Source: Chrysopilus asiliformis (taxonomy: Eukaryota; Arthropoda; Insecta; Diptera; Rhagionidae). From it: DNA of 64,000 nt. The notes under the pieces were generated by a model. That model had not been told where the DNA came from. It was given only the letters and a program-made list of their open reading frames with translations, and did no database searches. Numbering within the stretch: the stretch's first letter is position 1; the number at the start of each line of letters is the position of its first letter. Of the stretch, positions 12,396 to 24,180 are shown in pieces. Where the stretch lies: contig OZ035962.1 in assembly GCA_964034945.1 (NCBI GenBank), forward strand, positions 95,191,284 through 95,255,283, written 5' to 3'. Made by a program: the position numbers and the translations under genes.

Positions 12396-13234
12396 TACAA
12401 AAATAACCACTTTTATTTACTAAATTTCCAAGTAATTGAAACAAAACAGAAATGGCTTCAGCAAATTAGAGCAATAGATTTTGTTGGGTTTTATATATAT
12501 ATATATATTTTGTATATTTCACACATAATTTATATAAGACTTTTTTTTCTTAAAAATTATGGATGAAAATTGTTCGACAAATCTCAAAAATTTCCTTCAA
12601 TTACTCAAAATGAAGGCTAGCCTGTCCAGAGTTTATCCCCATCACAGTAAAAAAATTTCTTGCTCTTTTGTCACATTCTTGGCAATCGATCAAAACTTTT
12701 TTCCAACCGAAATATTTTTCAACGTTGAGAAATAACGCAATATTTGCTTAAAAAAATTAAATTGAGCTTTAAATTACCACTTAGGTGCGCAGTTTTTTTT
12801 TCTATCTTTCGTTAAATCTTTAAAAAGACAGAATTTCCAATTGAAACATCACAAATTCAAATTTAAAAAATATCAATTTCTATGGAAATGTATCAATTTT
12901 TCTTGTTATTGAGATAATTTCATTATTTATTTTGTTCGAGAAATCAGACTTCAGTTTTAAATTCATCTGCCCGATTTTACTATGTCATAACAAAATATAC
13001 TTTCACTATAAAATTCTTTTAGAAAATGTCACATTTTAAAATTTCGTGGAAATGAATAGATTTATGAAGGTGTGAATTAATGGTACCTGTTTAAAATTGC
13101 ATAGATTTAAAACAGTGTTTCCCAACATTTTTGGCTGCCGTACCCCCTGGCGTGATAGTTTCTCTCGTATTCTCGTTTATTTACCATTGTATACAAAATG
13201 TGGGCATAAACAGTGTGGCAAAAACACATTTTTT
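12396..13234. other. Unassigned AT-rich DNA
   Basis: It includes a short (TA)n run near 12495. The phrase CAGTGTTTCCCAA near 13114 recurs at about 14494 in the same orientation and resembles an hAT tip, but no matching second end was found. No gene is visible. Confidence 0.35.
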
Positions 13235-13586
13235 AAACATAACTAAAGCTATAATTGCCAGTCTGGCAATTATTGAAAACCCGTATGGTGATTTAAGTGA
13301 ACGGCGAACATTTGTATCAAAAAAATGGGGTACCCCCCCCCCCCCCCCTAATGGTCCATTTTTGCCCATTAATTTTTGCCCATTAGCGTAAAATTTCAAG
13401 TTTCTATGTCAATCCGTGCGCCCGCGAGCCGCGCCACAGACGGACGGGCGGACATGCAAAATTCAATTTTTTTTATCATTCTAAACACACTGGTATAATT
13501 CATTTTTGTGTGTGATGACGGGATCTTGGCGTTACAAACGGTAAGGCAAATTTAATATACCCTTTGGTTTCCCCATACGGGTATAA
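13235..13586 (+). repeat. Dispersed repeat family A copy 2, internally deleted
   Basis: It has both family-A ends: the AATTGCCAGTCTGGCAATTA palindrome near the start and CCCATACGGGTATAA at the end. The middle is shortened: the segment between the second subterminal block and the G/C-run is missing, and the GACG tract is reduced. The C-run is expanded to 17 near 13336. Confidence 0.8.
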
Positions 13587-14985
13587 AAATGAAAAGCATA
13601 TCCAATTCTATCAACGCAAATCCATTCGATAAGATTTTTTTTATCAACGCAAATATATTGCACTCGATAAGCTTTTTTTATCATTCTACAAACATTTTTC
13701 GTAAAAATTTGATTTTATCGATTGGAACATGTTTTGCTAAAAAAATAAATAATATATTTAGATAACCATTTGAGACAACTTTAAACATTCATTCATGATT
13801 CCATACTTTGTGCGTTTCAAAAATGTTATAAAATAATCTATTTTTTAGCAACGGTTCGAAGAAAAAAACAACAATTTTACTTATGAATGGAAGTGTTTAT
13901 CTGTTTCTACGATTATACAGACAGAAATCAAAAATTTTATTGATGTCCAAAATAGATGAGCAATCCAAAAAGATTCATACCAAAAGAGATTTTCTTATTA
14001 GCATTAATACACCCTCGTGTATACTTTTTTATTATTATTATTTTTAATTTTGTGTTAAAAGGCGAAAATTTAAATTTAATGAAAAATATTCAGTCAAGCG
14101 ACAACGAAATGATTTTTTTTTTGGTTTTGTGAAAGAGGGAAAAGAAAACACCGGCCAAATTGAAGAGGCGTATTTGGAATGTAGACGTCAGATAACCTGA
14201 CGTCATTTGAAAAAATTTATTAGCGGGCGTCCCGGTGCGCAACGAATCCAACACGGTGAAACTTTTATGTTCTTTCGATTCACTGTTGAACGGAAATAGG
14301 GTGACTTCAAATACAATATTCCTTTATTGTCTTTTTTATTTAAAAAAAATTTTTGTATGATTTATTAAATTAATTTGGAAACTGGTAAAAATGTGGAGAA
14401 TCGTAAAATAACAACTTTAGACTGGCGAACAACGAAACGTTATAAAGAAGCTGAATATTAAGCAGGACTAAATTGCGAGTGCTTTTATAAAACAGTGTTT
14501 CCCAATCAGTGTTCTCAATTTAAGTTCAAACTTTTTTCAGTGTATAAAAACCTTTGTTAGTTATACATCAATTTTACTAACATCAACTTCTTTTTAGATA
14601 CAGTGCTAAAACTTTCTATGAAAGGGGGGAAAAGCGGACAAAGGATAGTAAAAGCAAAACTTCAGAAATCAAATTCAAGAATAAAATTTAAGAAATCAAG
14701 TTCGAGCAAAAACATGTAATGAATATGCAGCGGATGCAAAAAGATAATATGATTTAAATTAAAAGTTTGACGATAAAAATTCTTTATAATACAAAATTGA
14801 ATTATTTTGGGTAGAAATTTAGGTTTCGGAACGCTCTAGTTATGCCGGATTAACTAAAGCGTTCCGAATTGGTTTTACAAGTTTTTTGGATTTAAAAACC
14901 GTTTACAGTAAACACAATGGCAATCGATGTTAAAAATTTTTTAAGAAAATTAAATTCGGAACACTTTCTTATACGAAGTATAATA
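13587..14985. other. Unassigned AT-rich DNA
   Basis: No gene recognised. An imperfect palindrome built on two GACGTCA words lies at about 14184-14205; no function is claimed for it. Confidence 0.35.
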
Positions 14986-15255
14986 AAGTATGTACTGCAT
15001 CTCTTAATTTTGCCTGAAAAACATTTCCCGAGCATTTCTTATTACCGAAATGTCTTTCTGTCGGTTTGCCAGTCTGTGTACAAGATTTCTCAAAAACTAC
15101 GTGAGCTAGAGCCATAAAGTTTTATAGGCATATTTGATTCTAGAATGGGGCAATCCTATCAGAGAAATTTGTTAACCAGAAGTAACCAAAATGTCGGTTT
15201 TTTTTTAAATCGCCATTAAACTTCGAATTTACTTCGAAATTGCGTGTTTTCAGCA
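14986..15255 (+). repeat. Dispersed repeat family C, copy 1
   Basis: It shares ordered blocks with 52060-52370: AACATTTCCCGAGCA, a short TCTGTC-type tract, GAGCTAGAGCCAT, a GGCAT-TTTGAT-TAGAAT block, AACCGGAAGTAAC or a variant, and AAATGG/TCGG followed by a T-run. The 66-residue open frame across it at 14917-15117 is a by-product. Confidence 0.65.
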
Positions 15256-18200
15256 GTCTTATTTATAGTAAAAGAAGTTGAAAACAACAAAATTTCCTAC
15301 AATTTTGTATTTTACTGTTATGCAGATATACCGTTATTTCAAAAAAATCAGGTTTTCGCGCGATTATCTCAAAAAATAACGGGTTTCCGGTGGTTTAATG
15401 TATGAAATGAATTAAAGAGAATAAATTTTGCCACAATTTCGAACCGAAATGGATATATCGGAATTTTAGTTCATCAGGTAGCTAAAATAATTTCCTTTGA
15501 GTTCATATATTTGGGTAGTTCATATAATGGGGTGTTAATATAAACGAGACCCAATTTTTTGATTATTTAACTTTTTTTTTTTGATGAAACGGTTTTGTGC
15601 TAAAACACCGGTTTTTCCTCAATTATATCGAGAGTTTCAGTGCATTTTACAGTCTAACAACGTTGGTTTACCAAATTTTGAGGAAGAATCAAAATGTTTG
15701 TGTCTTCTGTAGCAATTATTGTAGAACACAATACCTATAACAATAAAAAAAAAACCTCTCGTGGCGCGCCACCCTGTATTTTTCTTGTCTAAAAAGTAAA
15801 AAACCGAAATATATTTATTAATTCGCAAAAATCATCCACTTGGATTATTTTAACACTGCTCTAAGAAGATTCTGAGCGGATATTTCGGTTGTTCTTCATC
15901 TCACTTCGTGCGGCTCTCAAGTTTCGCCAAATCGAGTAGAACTCTGCCAAAATCCGAGTTTAAGAAAAAATACTTCGCTGAAAGAATAATTCGCTGTTCG
16001 TTTTCAACACTTTCTCTCTGATTCGATATGAAAAGATTTCATCTCAGATCCCACAGATTTGGTTCTCTATTAAGACATTTCAGCGTCAAATGCATCAAAA
16101 TGATGAGAGCTTTCGTTTCGTTTCGTTCACTCCCTCGTTGTAGACACCCTTTCGGACGCGTTTTAAATACACGACTCTCCTCTGTCCGTTGCTGTAAAAA
16201 AATCCAAAAAAAATTCTCATTCATATTCCCAATAGATAAAGTTTATTTTCGAAGAAATTTTACACATATTTATATATTGACTTTTACTTTTATTGTGATC
16301 TAAATTTAGTTCCACGCCAAATTCATCCACTCTCACAAGATTGCTTTATCTGAGCACAGCCCATCAATGTGAAAAACTGAAAAATCTTCAATACATTTTC
16401 ATTTGAATTGATTTTGTATCGCATTTACATGTTTCACAGCTTCACCTATGCGGGCGACAGACGAAACGAAATATTTCACATTTTTGTAATGCGATTTTAA
16501 TGTATGTTTATTTGTCAAAGATTAAAAAAAATATTGGAGGGCGAAAATCGTGAGGTAGGCAGAGACGTCATTTGCGTAAATCATAATCAAACAGCGAAAA
16601 AATCAAAAAAATCATCAAGAAACAATAAGAAACAGCATGAACAGCTTGTTAGAAACCCACCTACTTGTGTTTTCTTTCCATTAGACAGCTGTAACAGATC
16701 ATTTGTACTCATATTTATCAAAATTTCAATCATGTTGAATCCTCGCCAATGTACTCGTCTCGTGTGTTGTCCATAGTTGCAAAATATGTAAATAAATTTT
16801 TTTTTGATGACAGTAACCAATTTCCGGTTGAACTAAATATTGTTATGGTCTTAATTTCAAACATCTTTTATATCCGTATCATAATGGAAGAAGCGAATCT
16901 TAAATTTAAAGGGAATTAAAAATAACAGTAAATTGGTGGAAAGAGATTTGTTTTTATATTTCTGTTTCTTCTCTTTCATCATCATCAGCTTTGGCGCCAC
17001 AGCTCTCGAAGAGCCTGGGCCTCTTCAATTGAGGTTTCATAACAATTTCTTCCCTGCTTCGCACCTACAATTTTACATGGATTGCGAATCATGGATGAAT
17101 TACAAATTTCTTCTCTTTGGTACACGGAAAAAACTAATAAAAGACATTCCCACGAAAAAACACCCTCCAGTCCCATATTTATGGAAGTAAGTGACCGAGT
17201 GGCCAAATATGGGAGACATTTCTAAGTGCAGGCGCGTACTGTATTAGCAATTATGCAGAATGATGCGGAAGTGGCAATTTGGGTTTTAAAATACCGAATT
17301 TTTTTAAAAAAATTATTCAGTTACGCAAATATTGCGATGTAGGTGAAATTTGTGTCTTAAAATTGTTATAGTCGTTTTCAAACATAGGTTTTGTTGAACA
17401 TGAGTTTAAAGTGACAGTTTTCTATGGTTTTCTCTCAGTTAAAATCAGGGATGGAAAATGAAAAGTAATCGTAACGTTACACATTTCGTTATGTAACGAA
17501 ATTCAAATTTTGTTTCGATATTCCCTTTTATTATCGAGAAAAATTAATTCCGTTACGTTATAGCGTTTTTATTTCGTTATATACGAAGCGCAAGTTTTCG
17601 TATTTTTCCACTTATTACTGTAATTTTATCTAATTTGTTAACAATACTAAGTTTCTGTGATTTGCTTTCCCAATCTTGAATTTAGTCCATGATTTTCCAA
17701 AACCTTGTATTTAACAAAAGAATTATTTAGGTGCCGGCTGTTTGCACCAGTTCGATTTTCGGCACAAAATTGTTAGTTTTTGTCAATAAATTGATCTATA
17801 GCAGCCATTAGTATCAAATTTTTCTCTGCGTTTGTAAACTTAAGGAAGTATTTTTGAAAACAACATTAGTTTTGTTTCAAAAAATTAAGGGAGGATTTTT
17901 TAAGATTTTAGTTGGAAACAAAGTTAGTTTTCGTTGGAACACAAAATTAAGGGAGGATTTTTTAAGTGTGGGTCGAAAACAAAAGTGCAGTCGTTTTTAT
18001 GAATCATTTAGATTTTCTAGAATATTTGCGCGATTTTCGGGAAAACCTCTAAGCATTAGAGAAAAAACTTTCAGTGTTAAAATGGTCTGGTTAGAATTTC
18101 TTTCTATTGTTACAAAATTCCAATTAAATCAAGTAAGTTAGAATTTTTTAAGTGCGATTTTTAATTTTTTTTTTAACAATTAGTTCTTACTATCAGCTAA

Positions 18201-19108
18201 AGTTACACTCTGTGGCACAAAATGCTTTTTCACGGCACAAAATCCCTATGAATTTACGTCATTCTGTTTTAATCCATATTAAACAAAATTTCAATTCAAA
18301 TTGAAATAGGTTTATTCGAAAGATACAAAATTAAATAAGAAAGTTGAAAGATAATTTCGATTTTAGAAAAAAATCCCGTAATATATTGGTAATTGAATAT
18401 GACTTGCCTTGATCTTGCCCTCCCATCGTCCACTGAAATCGAAAAAAAATCACATTTTCTCAAGGAAATATTGTACGAAACTCAAATTACGTAAATTGTC
18501 GGAATTCTTGAATGAATTTTGAACTCGTCTCGATCGTTCTTGGGGACTAGTAAAATATTTCCCATTTCGCCATTTTACATATTTTTTTTATATTTTTTTC
18601 ATTATTATTATTTTTTACTTATTTTATATTATTTTATTTCTTTAGTGAATTATTGCTTCTCCCTCCGTTTGATTTTTATGATAAATTTCGAAAAGGCCAC
18701 AAAATACCATTTCTCAGCCAGTTTAGACAAAGTATCTGCTAGCCATGATCGTGTGTTGGAAAAGTTCAACTAAAAGAATTATTCGTAACAGATATTTGCC
18801 ACAGAACAAGAATTTTTACGATTTTCTCAAGGAATATTAGAACACAAACCAAGAAATAGCTCGGGATTTTCAATTTTGATTTTGATTCTTTTGTTGGATA
18901 GTTTTTTAACAAAGAATAAGAACTCAAAAAAAATTCTAGCAATATATCCGGTAAGAAACATTTTTCTTCACATTTTTTGAGAAGAATATAGAAGTTATCT
19001 AAATTTTAAGTGGAATTCTTTAATTGAAATTGCCGTCGAAATGTCTTCAAGTTTCACTCAATTTCAAATCAATATCATAATTTTAGACTTTCTTTCAGAC
19101 TAACATCT
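15256..19108. other. Unassigned gene-poor DNA
   Basis: About 3.9 kb with only short frames and no recognisable domain. A 24-bp direct repeat containing AAGGGAGGATTTTTTAAG occurs at 17881 and 17943. An AT-rich stretch of repeated GTTACGTTA-type words lies at 17470-17590. An unassigned 91-codon frame at 16028-16303 has no family signature. Confidence 0.35.
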
Positions 19109-19281
19109 TGTAAGGGGCTATACGAGCGAAGCGACAATAAATTAAAACAACTTAGATGGACAACGATTTATTAAAAACTGAACTAGTTATTGTCATCGAC
19201 GATTAATTCGTCAACGAGCGGTTTGCTTACTGTACGGTATTATTACGCAGAACAATACCCTTGAATGCTTTTATTCTAACA
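19109..19281 (-). repeat. 3' LTR of the retrotransposon
   Basis: 173 bp, identical to 22476-22648. Read on the element strand it starts TGTTAGAATAAAAGC and ends CCCCTTACA, with an AATAAA polyadenylation motif inside. Confidence 0.92.
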
Positions 19282-19551
19282 GTTCGGCCATACCTGATAT
19301 AAAATCGACCCGATTTTGATTTGCAACATACAAAAATTACATATAACGAAAACGCTTAAATAAGCGTACCGCTTGTGGCGAATGCTTTTCACTTACTTAT
19401 GTTTACAAAATTCGTTTTCTTCTTGTACTGACAAAAATAGCGATGTATAAACACATAAAATTATTATACCTTATATAAAACTAATTTAATTTCTGATAGT
19501 TTTTTTTTTTTTTGAAAAAAATAAACTGAAATTATGTCATCATATCAAGCT

Positions 19552-19704
19552 TTAATTAATCATATAGGGCTTCATGTTAGCGGAGAAGTAAACTCCTTTA
19601 TATGGAATTCTTGATATCTATAAACCATCGATGTCTCTGATCATGTAACGATCATTGTCTAAAATTTTATATACCTCATAGAGTCTTTTATATTTGGGTA
19701 ATAG
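19552..19704 (-). pseudogene. Integrase C-terminal remnant beyond the deletion junction
   Basis: In a different frame from the main retrotransposon frame, the minus strand reads a stretch containing YEVYKILDNDRYMIRDIDG and, after one in-frame stop, IPYKGVYFSANMKPYM. Basic-aromatic sequence of this kind is typical of the tail after the Ty3/Gypsy integrase core. Its direct join to the RT connection near 19700 shows that an internal deletion removed RNase H and most of integrase and shifted the frame. Confidence 0.75.
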
Positions 19705-22372
19705 TTTTTAACAGTTCAAAAACTCCCATTTCCGCGATACCGAATTTAAATCTTACGTCTTTCCTTATAAAATCGTATAGGGGCTTTCCAATACTAGCGA
19801 AGTCTATGATAAACTTATGGAAGTAAGAGCAGAGCCCAATGAAACTTTGAACATCTTTAAAAATTTTCGGGACTAGGATCTTTCGGATCGCATTAAGGTT
19901 TTCCTCATTTGGTCGAATATTAGTTAAACTGACTCTGTACCCCAAATACGTTATATCTTCGTGCAGAAATTTACCTTTATCTAGCCTAAGTTCGAGAGCA
20001 TTTTCTTTTACAAAGATCATCAACTGTCTTAAAATTTTAACATGTTCTTCGATGCTTTCTGTCGCGATCAACAAATCATCTATGTATATGAGTAGTTTGC
20101 CTTCTTTGATCAATTTTCGAAAGGTAAATTTGATATACCGTTGGAAAACAGCAGGGAAATTTTTCTTTACAAATGGCATTTTCAAGAATTCATATCGCCT
20201 CATAGGGGTAACGAAAGCGGTATATTTGACTGCGTTTTCTGCTACTTTCACGTGGTGAAAACCGTTCTTAAGATCGAGGATGGTGTAATATAGCTTGTCG
20301 CGTAAACGGTCGAGTAAATCCTCTATAAGTGGCAGTGGGAAGTTATCTTTTAAGGTTAATTTGTTACGCTCCCTATAATCCACGCACATACGGAGTTCAC
20401 CATTCTTTTTTCTCACTGACACAATAGGAGAAGCGTACACCGATTTACTTTCGCGGATTACTTTCCTCGATAAAAGATCTTCTATAGTTTTTCCAAGCTG
20501 TATTTTATGGGAATAGGGTAGACGTCGCGGCGAACGATAGAAAGGGGTGTCTTTGATTAATCTGATTTCTAATTGAATCGGGGTTTCGGTCGTTAATGAT
20601 TTTACGCTACCTTTGTCAGAAGCTTCTGCAACCATGTTCTCAACAGTTAAATCACATGCATTATTAACATTAGTGTTAATATCTAAAACCAAATTGGGAC
20701 TATCAGAGATATCGATGTTTAAGATGGCATTTTCAAAATTATCACAATTCGCTAACTTAGACTCAGAAATTTCAGTAAAAATACCTTTCGCGTTGACATG
20801 ATGACATGAATCTCTTACAGTTGTGTAATCGTTCTCTTTTTGCAAAGTCTTGAATTTTAAATTAGCTATTTTACAGAAATCCCGGCCTAAAATTATAGGA
20901 TACTGCATAGAATAATTTTTTACAACAAATACATTAGGCAATTTAAAAATATAATTTTGAAAGGATACAGTACAAGAAACCTGACCGATGATATTCAAAA
21001 TACTTCCGTTGAGCCCAGTAAATCGATGTTTGTTTGGCTTGCTGACGTCAATTATTATGGTGGGAAGAAACCTTTCTTGTATAAACGTTATTGGGCTGCC
21101 TGTATCCAGCAGCGTCGTCAAAGCGATGGATGTCTGCATAGTGTTGTCACCATCTTTGTAGAATTTGTAGTTAATAACCTGTTCAAATTCGTTGTACACG
21201 TTGTATACATACAATTGAGGTTGACGCTCATCCTGACTTTGATCGGCTCTTTCCGTTGAATTTTCGTAGTCGTGTGGATTATGGATGACCATTGCTGATT
21301 TACTAGGACAATTCGCAGCTACATGATCGCCTTTTCCACAAACAAAGCAAGATTTTGGCGTTCTTTTCGGTTTTGTACAAGCGATGCTCAAGTGTCCAAA
21401 GTCGTTGCAATTGTAACACTTTGTTGGTCGAGAATTCCTTTGGTCCTGTGGCCGGCTTGGTCGTAGTTCAGCATTAAAGTTGAAATTTCTCCTTATTCGC
21501 TCATACTTTTTTAAAGCGAACTTCAACTGTTCGATGTTATCGGCATTATAGAGAAGCATTTTATTGTTTGATGAATCTTGAATGCCATTTATTATGTACT
21601 GGACTAGGTCAACTTCCTCAATTTCTGAATGCGAAGCGATTTCTTGCATTACCAGGACGTATTGTTGAAAATTCTCTTCCTTCTTCTTTTTTCGGTAGCG
21701 CAACTCGTTATAAATGTCTGCACGAGTTACGGTTTTTGAAAATTCTTTCAACAATACGGCTTTGAGTTCAGTCCACGATTTTACATTTACCGTTCGCAGC
21801 AGCAACTTTGCAGTGCCAACCAGAAGTCGCTTTGAATAGATAAACCGCATGCGGGAATCCCAATGGAACAGTTCTGCGGACTCTTCGAAATCAAGAATCC
21901 ATTTCTTTATGGGAAAATGATCGTCCCCACTAAATTTAATGAAGGATTCCTCGACATCTTTGAACTGAAAAACTGAGGCACGAGAACTGGACGCGTTATC
22001 GTTCAAGGTCAACTCCTGCAGTTGATTTTTTAATTCGGCAATTCGTCGTTTCTTCTCGAGCTCGGTCGTTAAACGCTCGATTTCCATATCTAAATTTACA
22101 TTGTTTTGCATGCTTACCGGAACAGGATTCTCGTCTTCTGGATCTTGATCGTTGTCATCATCGTCATTGCTTTCGCCATCGTCCCTTATCACGTTGTCTG
22201 GAATGTGAAGTACCAATTCCTCGTCTGTAAGGCCACGCCACGCTTCCTCTAACCGTAGTTTTAACATTGCCTTTTGACCACCTGTAGGCAAATCCAGCGC
22301 AAGGAGCTTCTCCTTAAGCTCAATAACTCTTGCATCTTCAAGAAAAGCGATAGCACGTTCTCTAGTATCCAT
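19688..22372 (-). CDS. Retrotransposon Gag-Pol fusion (Gag, protease, partial reverse transcriptase)
   Basis: An uninterrupted 894-codon frame. In order: a SAP-like helix-turn-helix near residues 10-45, an acidic spacer, a Gag core, two CCHC zinc knuckles (CYNCNDFGHLSIAC and CFVCGKGDHVAANC), an aspartic protease with the LLDTGSP active site, and a reverse transcriptase ending in YIDDLL plus the FIGLCSYFHKFI connection. Gag and Pol share one frame, with no frameshift between them. The frame stops just after the RT connection. RNase H, the zinc-binding integrase domain and the DDE core are absent, so this copy cannot integrate on its own. The Ty3/Gypsy call rests on domain style, YIDD, and the 4-bp duplication; a BEL/Pao origin is less likely. 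Confidence 0.9.
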   Translation of the reverse strand: MDTRERAIAFLEDARVIELKEKLLALDLPTGGQKAMLKLRLEEAWRGLTDEELVLHIPDNVIRDDGESNDDDDNDQDPEDENPVPVSMQNNVNLDMEIERLTTELEKKRRIAELKNQLQELTLNDNASSSRASVFQFKDVEESFIKFSGDDHFPIKKWILDFEESAELFHWDSRMRFIYSKRLLVGTAKLLLRTVNVKSWTELKAVLLKEFSKTVTRADIYNELRYRKKKKEENFQQYVLVMQEIASHSEIEEVDLVQYIINGIQDSSNNKMLLYNADNIEQLKFALKKYERIRRNFNFNAELRPSRPQDQRNSRPTKCYNCNDFGHLSIACTKPKRTPKSCFVCGKGDHVAANCPSKSAMVIHNPHDYENSTERADQSQDERQPQLYVYNVYNEFEQVINYKFYKDGDNTMQTSIALTTLLDTGSPITFIQERFLPTIIIDVSKPNKHRFTGLNGSILNIIGQVSCTVSFQNYIFKLPNVFVVKNYSMQYPIILGRDFCKIANLKFKTLQKENDYTTVRDSCHHVNAKGIFTEISESKLANCDNFENAILNIDISDSPNLVLDINTNVNNACDLTVENMVAEASDKGSVKSLTTETPIQLEIRLIKDTPFYRSPRRLPYSHKIQLGKTIEDLLSRKVIRESKSVYASPIVSVRKKNGELRMCVDYRERNKLTLKDNFPLPLIEDLLDRLRDKLYYTILDLKNGFHHVKVAENAVKYTAFVTPMRRYEFLKMPFVKKNFPAVFQRYIKFTFRKLIKEGKLLIYIDDLLIATESIEEHVKILRQLMIFVKENALELRLDKGKFLHEDITYLGYRVSLTNIRPNEENLNAIRKILVPKIFKDVQSFIGLCSYFHKFIIDFASIGKPLYDFIRKDVRFKFGIAEMGVFELLKTITQI

Positions 22373-22475
22373 TCCGTATGAATGATAAAATATATTTAGT
22401 GGCCTTTTTACACAGATAATACTTCACAAAACTTTAGCCAGCTTACACCGAATTCGTCCCAACTTCTGAAATAAT

Positions 22476-22648
22476 TGTAAGGGGCTATACGAGCGAAGCG
22501 ACAATAAATTAAAACAACTTAGATGGACAACGATTTATTAAAAACTGAACTAGTTATTGTCATCGACGATTAATTCGTCAACGAGCGGTTTGCTTACTGT
22601 ACGGTATTATTACGCAGAACAATACCCTTGAATGCTTTTATTCTAACA
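22476..22648 (-). repeat. 5' LTR of the retrotransposon
   Basis: 173 bp, identical to the copy at 19109-19281. It should hold the element promoter. The gag-pol ATG lies about 100 bp inside it, at 22372. Confidence 0.92.
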
Positions 22649-24180
22649 ATCTCAAGATTGATTACATCAGATAAAAATCCTGATGAACATCTTGAAGAAT
22701 CAGAATGTCGCAAAGAATCTCTGAAGCATCTAAAACAGGTACACAACATCTTATGATTATGCTAATTCTGCTTGAAATGATGCTGAACGAATTTTCTACT
22801 TAAATCACACGAAATGAAATGAAAATAATAAAATAAAAGGTGTCAGACAGACACCTAGACACATTTACATATGTTTATAGATATCAGCTGGCATGTTGTC
22901 AGGTCAGCTGTGTCTATGGCTTGCTTTTCAAGATACTAGCAACCATAGCTAGATTACTTTCCTGACTTATGCCACGACACTGATTTGTTGTGTGTCCTCC
23001 AGACTTCTGGCGGTTCTGTTGTAGCAACAGAGAAAACACACTTCGAGCCGTGAAATCTTTTAAAGTTTATGATTTTATGTCAGAAGTCAGTTGGCCACAA
23101 CTGCATATTGTGAAGTATATTAAAATTAACTGCTATTAAATTATCGAGGTAGCAGCACGACAAAAAAGTTTCCTCCTAGATTTTCTTGCGATTCCACGGA
23201 AATTTTCACCAAATATTTTATAGAATTAAATTGTGCTAGGGTTGATTTTATGAGTGGTAATTCGTCGCATCATTTTGATTTTATCCCATTGTATAGCCGC
23301 CGTGCACAGCACAATCATGATCGTGGGATGTCTAATATATCTTCTCAGATGTGGGCAGTCTCTGCTTTTTTGGCATCACATCGACTACAGTTACTGATCT
23401 GATCCCATCTATTCGCATCGTTTTGGTTAGCTTTGATTTGATTTGGTGTAGTTGACTATGGTTTACTTAGATGTGATGGCGATTCGCTTCATATCCTATC
23501 ACCATCGGTGCCATTTCAGTTTCATTCGCACATACGCACGTTTTCCATTTTCCTTCTACCCGCACTGAACGCTAACGAAAATAATAAAGCTTGTGTCCCA
23601 AAGAATGTCTCCCATTCGGAGTGTCTCTATTTCGCTGGCCAACTGCTAACCAACGTAATTATAGATGGTTGGCAATTTTCTTTAATCTTTTAAGCCATCA
23701 TAATCTATCTAATAGATATTTTTCTATTATTTTGTAAACATTTTGGCTTTTCCGCTGTTCTCTGTGTCTACATTTGTATTTTTTCACCCGCATTTTTCGT
23801 TTCAAAGTTTTTTTTTCGTTTGTGCTCAGTGTGTTTACGTCTATTTATTTTTAATTACATTAGGCTTCGTGACGCTGTTGAAGTGACAAAACAGTAAAAC
23901 GTGTTGGAAAACAATGTCGTCAGAGATAACATTCTTATTTGGAGGGCGTGAATGCAGTGTTGACGTGCTTTTTTTGTTCAATTTATAACTATGGGTTTGG
24001 GAATTGAAAATATGTCGGTTTAATTTGTAACCCTTTTTATGTGATAAAAATATGCAAAGACAAGAAAAAAATTTTAAAAAAGACTTAAAACTTTTCCGAA
24101 AGCTCGATATTTAAAAACCTTTCGTGGTAAAACTTATATTTATACTCTAAAGGAGAACCAGATAGCAGTCATACTAGACT
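22649..24180. other. Unassigned DNA right of the LTR element
   Basis: No gene, RNA gene or repeat pair recognised. A 61-codon frame at 23508-23693 has no family signature. The segment near 23300-23900 is somewhat less AT-rich and could hold regulatory or untranslated sequence, but nothing specific supports that. Confidence 0.3.

Larger units (their letters stand above)
19109..22648 (-). mobile_element. Internally deleted Ty3/Gypsy-type LTR retrotransposon
   Basis: Two 173-bp LTRs (19109-19281 and 22476-22648), identical by eye and bounded by TG...CA, enclose a minus-strand gag-pol frame. A 4-bp target duplication ATCT sits at 19105-19108 and 22649-22652. Identical LTRs and an intact duplication indicate a recent insertion. 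The whole element is 3540 bp. RNase H and the integrase core are missing, and a frameshifted integrase C-terminal remnant follows the reverse transcriptase frame. No clear purine tract abuts the 3' LTR (19282 onwards). The sequence after the 5' LTR (reading leftwards from 22475) has no unambiguous tRNA-primer match. Confidence 0.93.
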
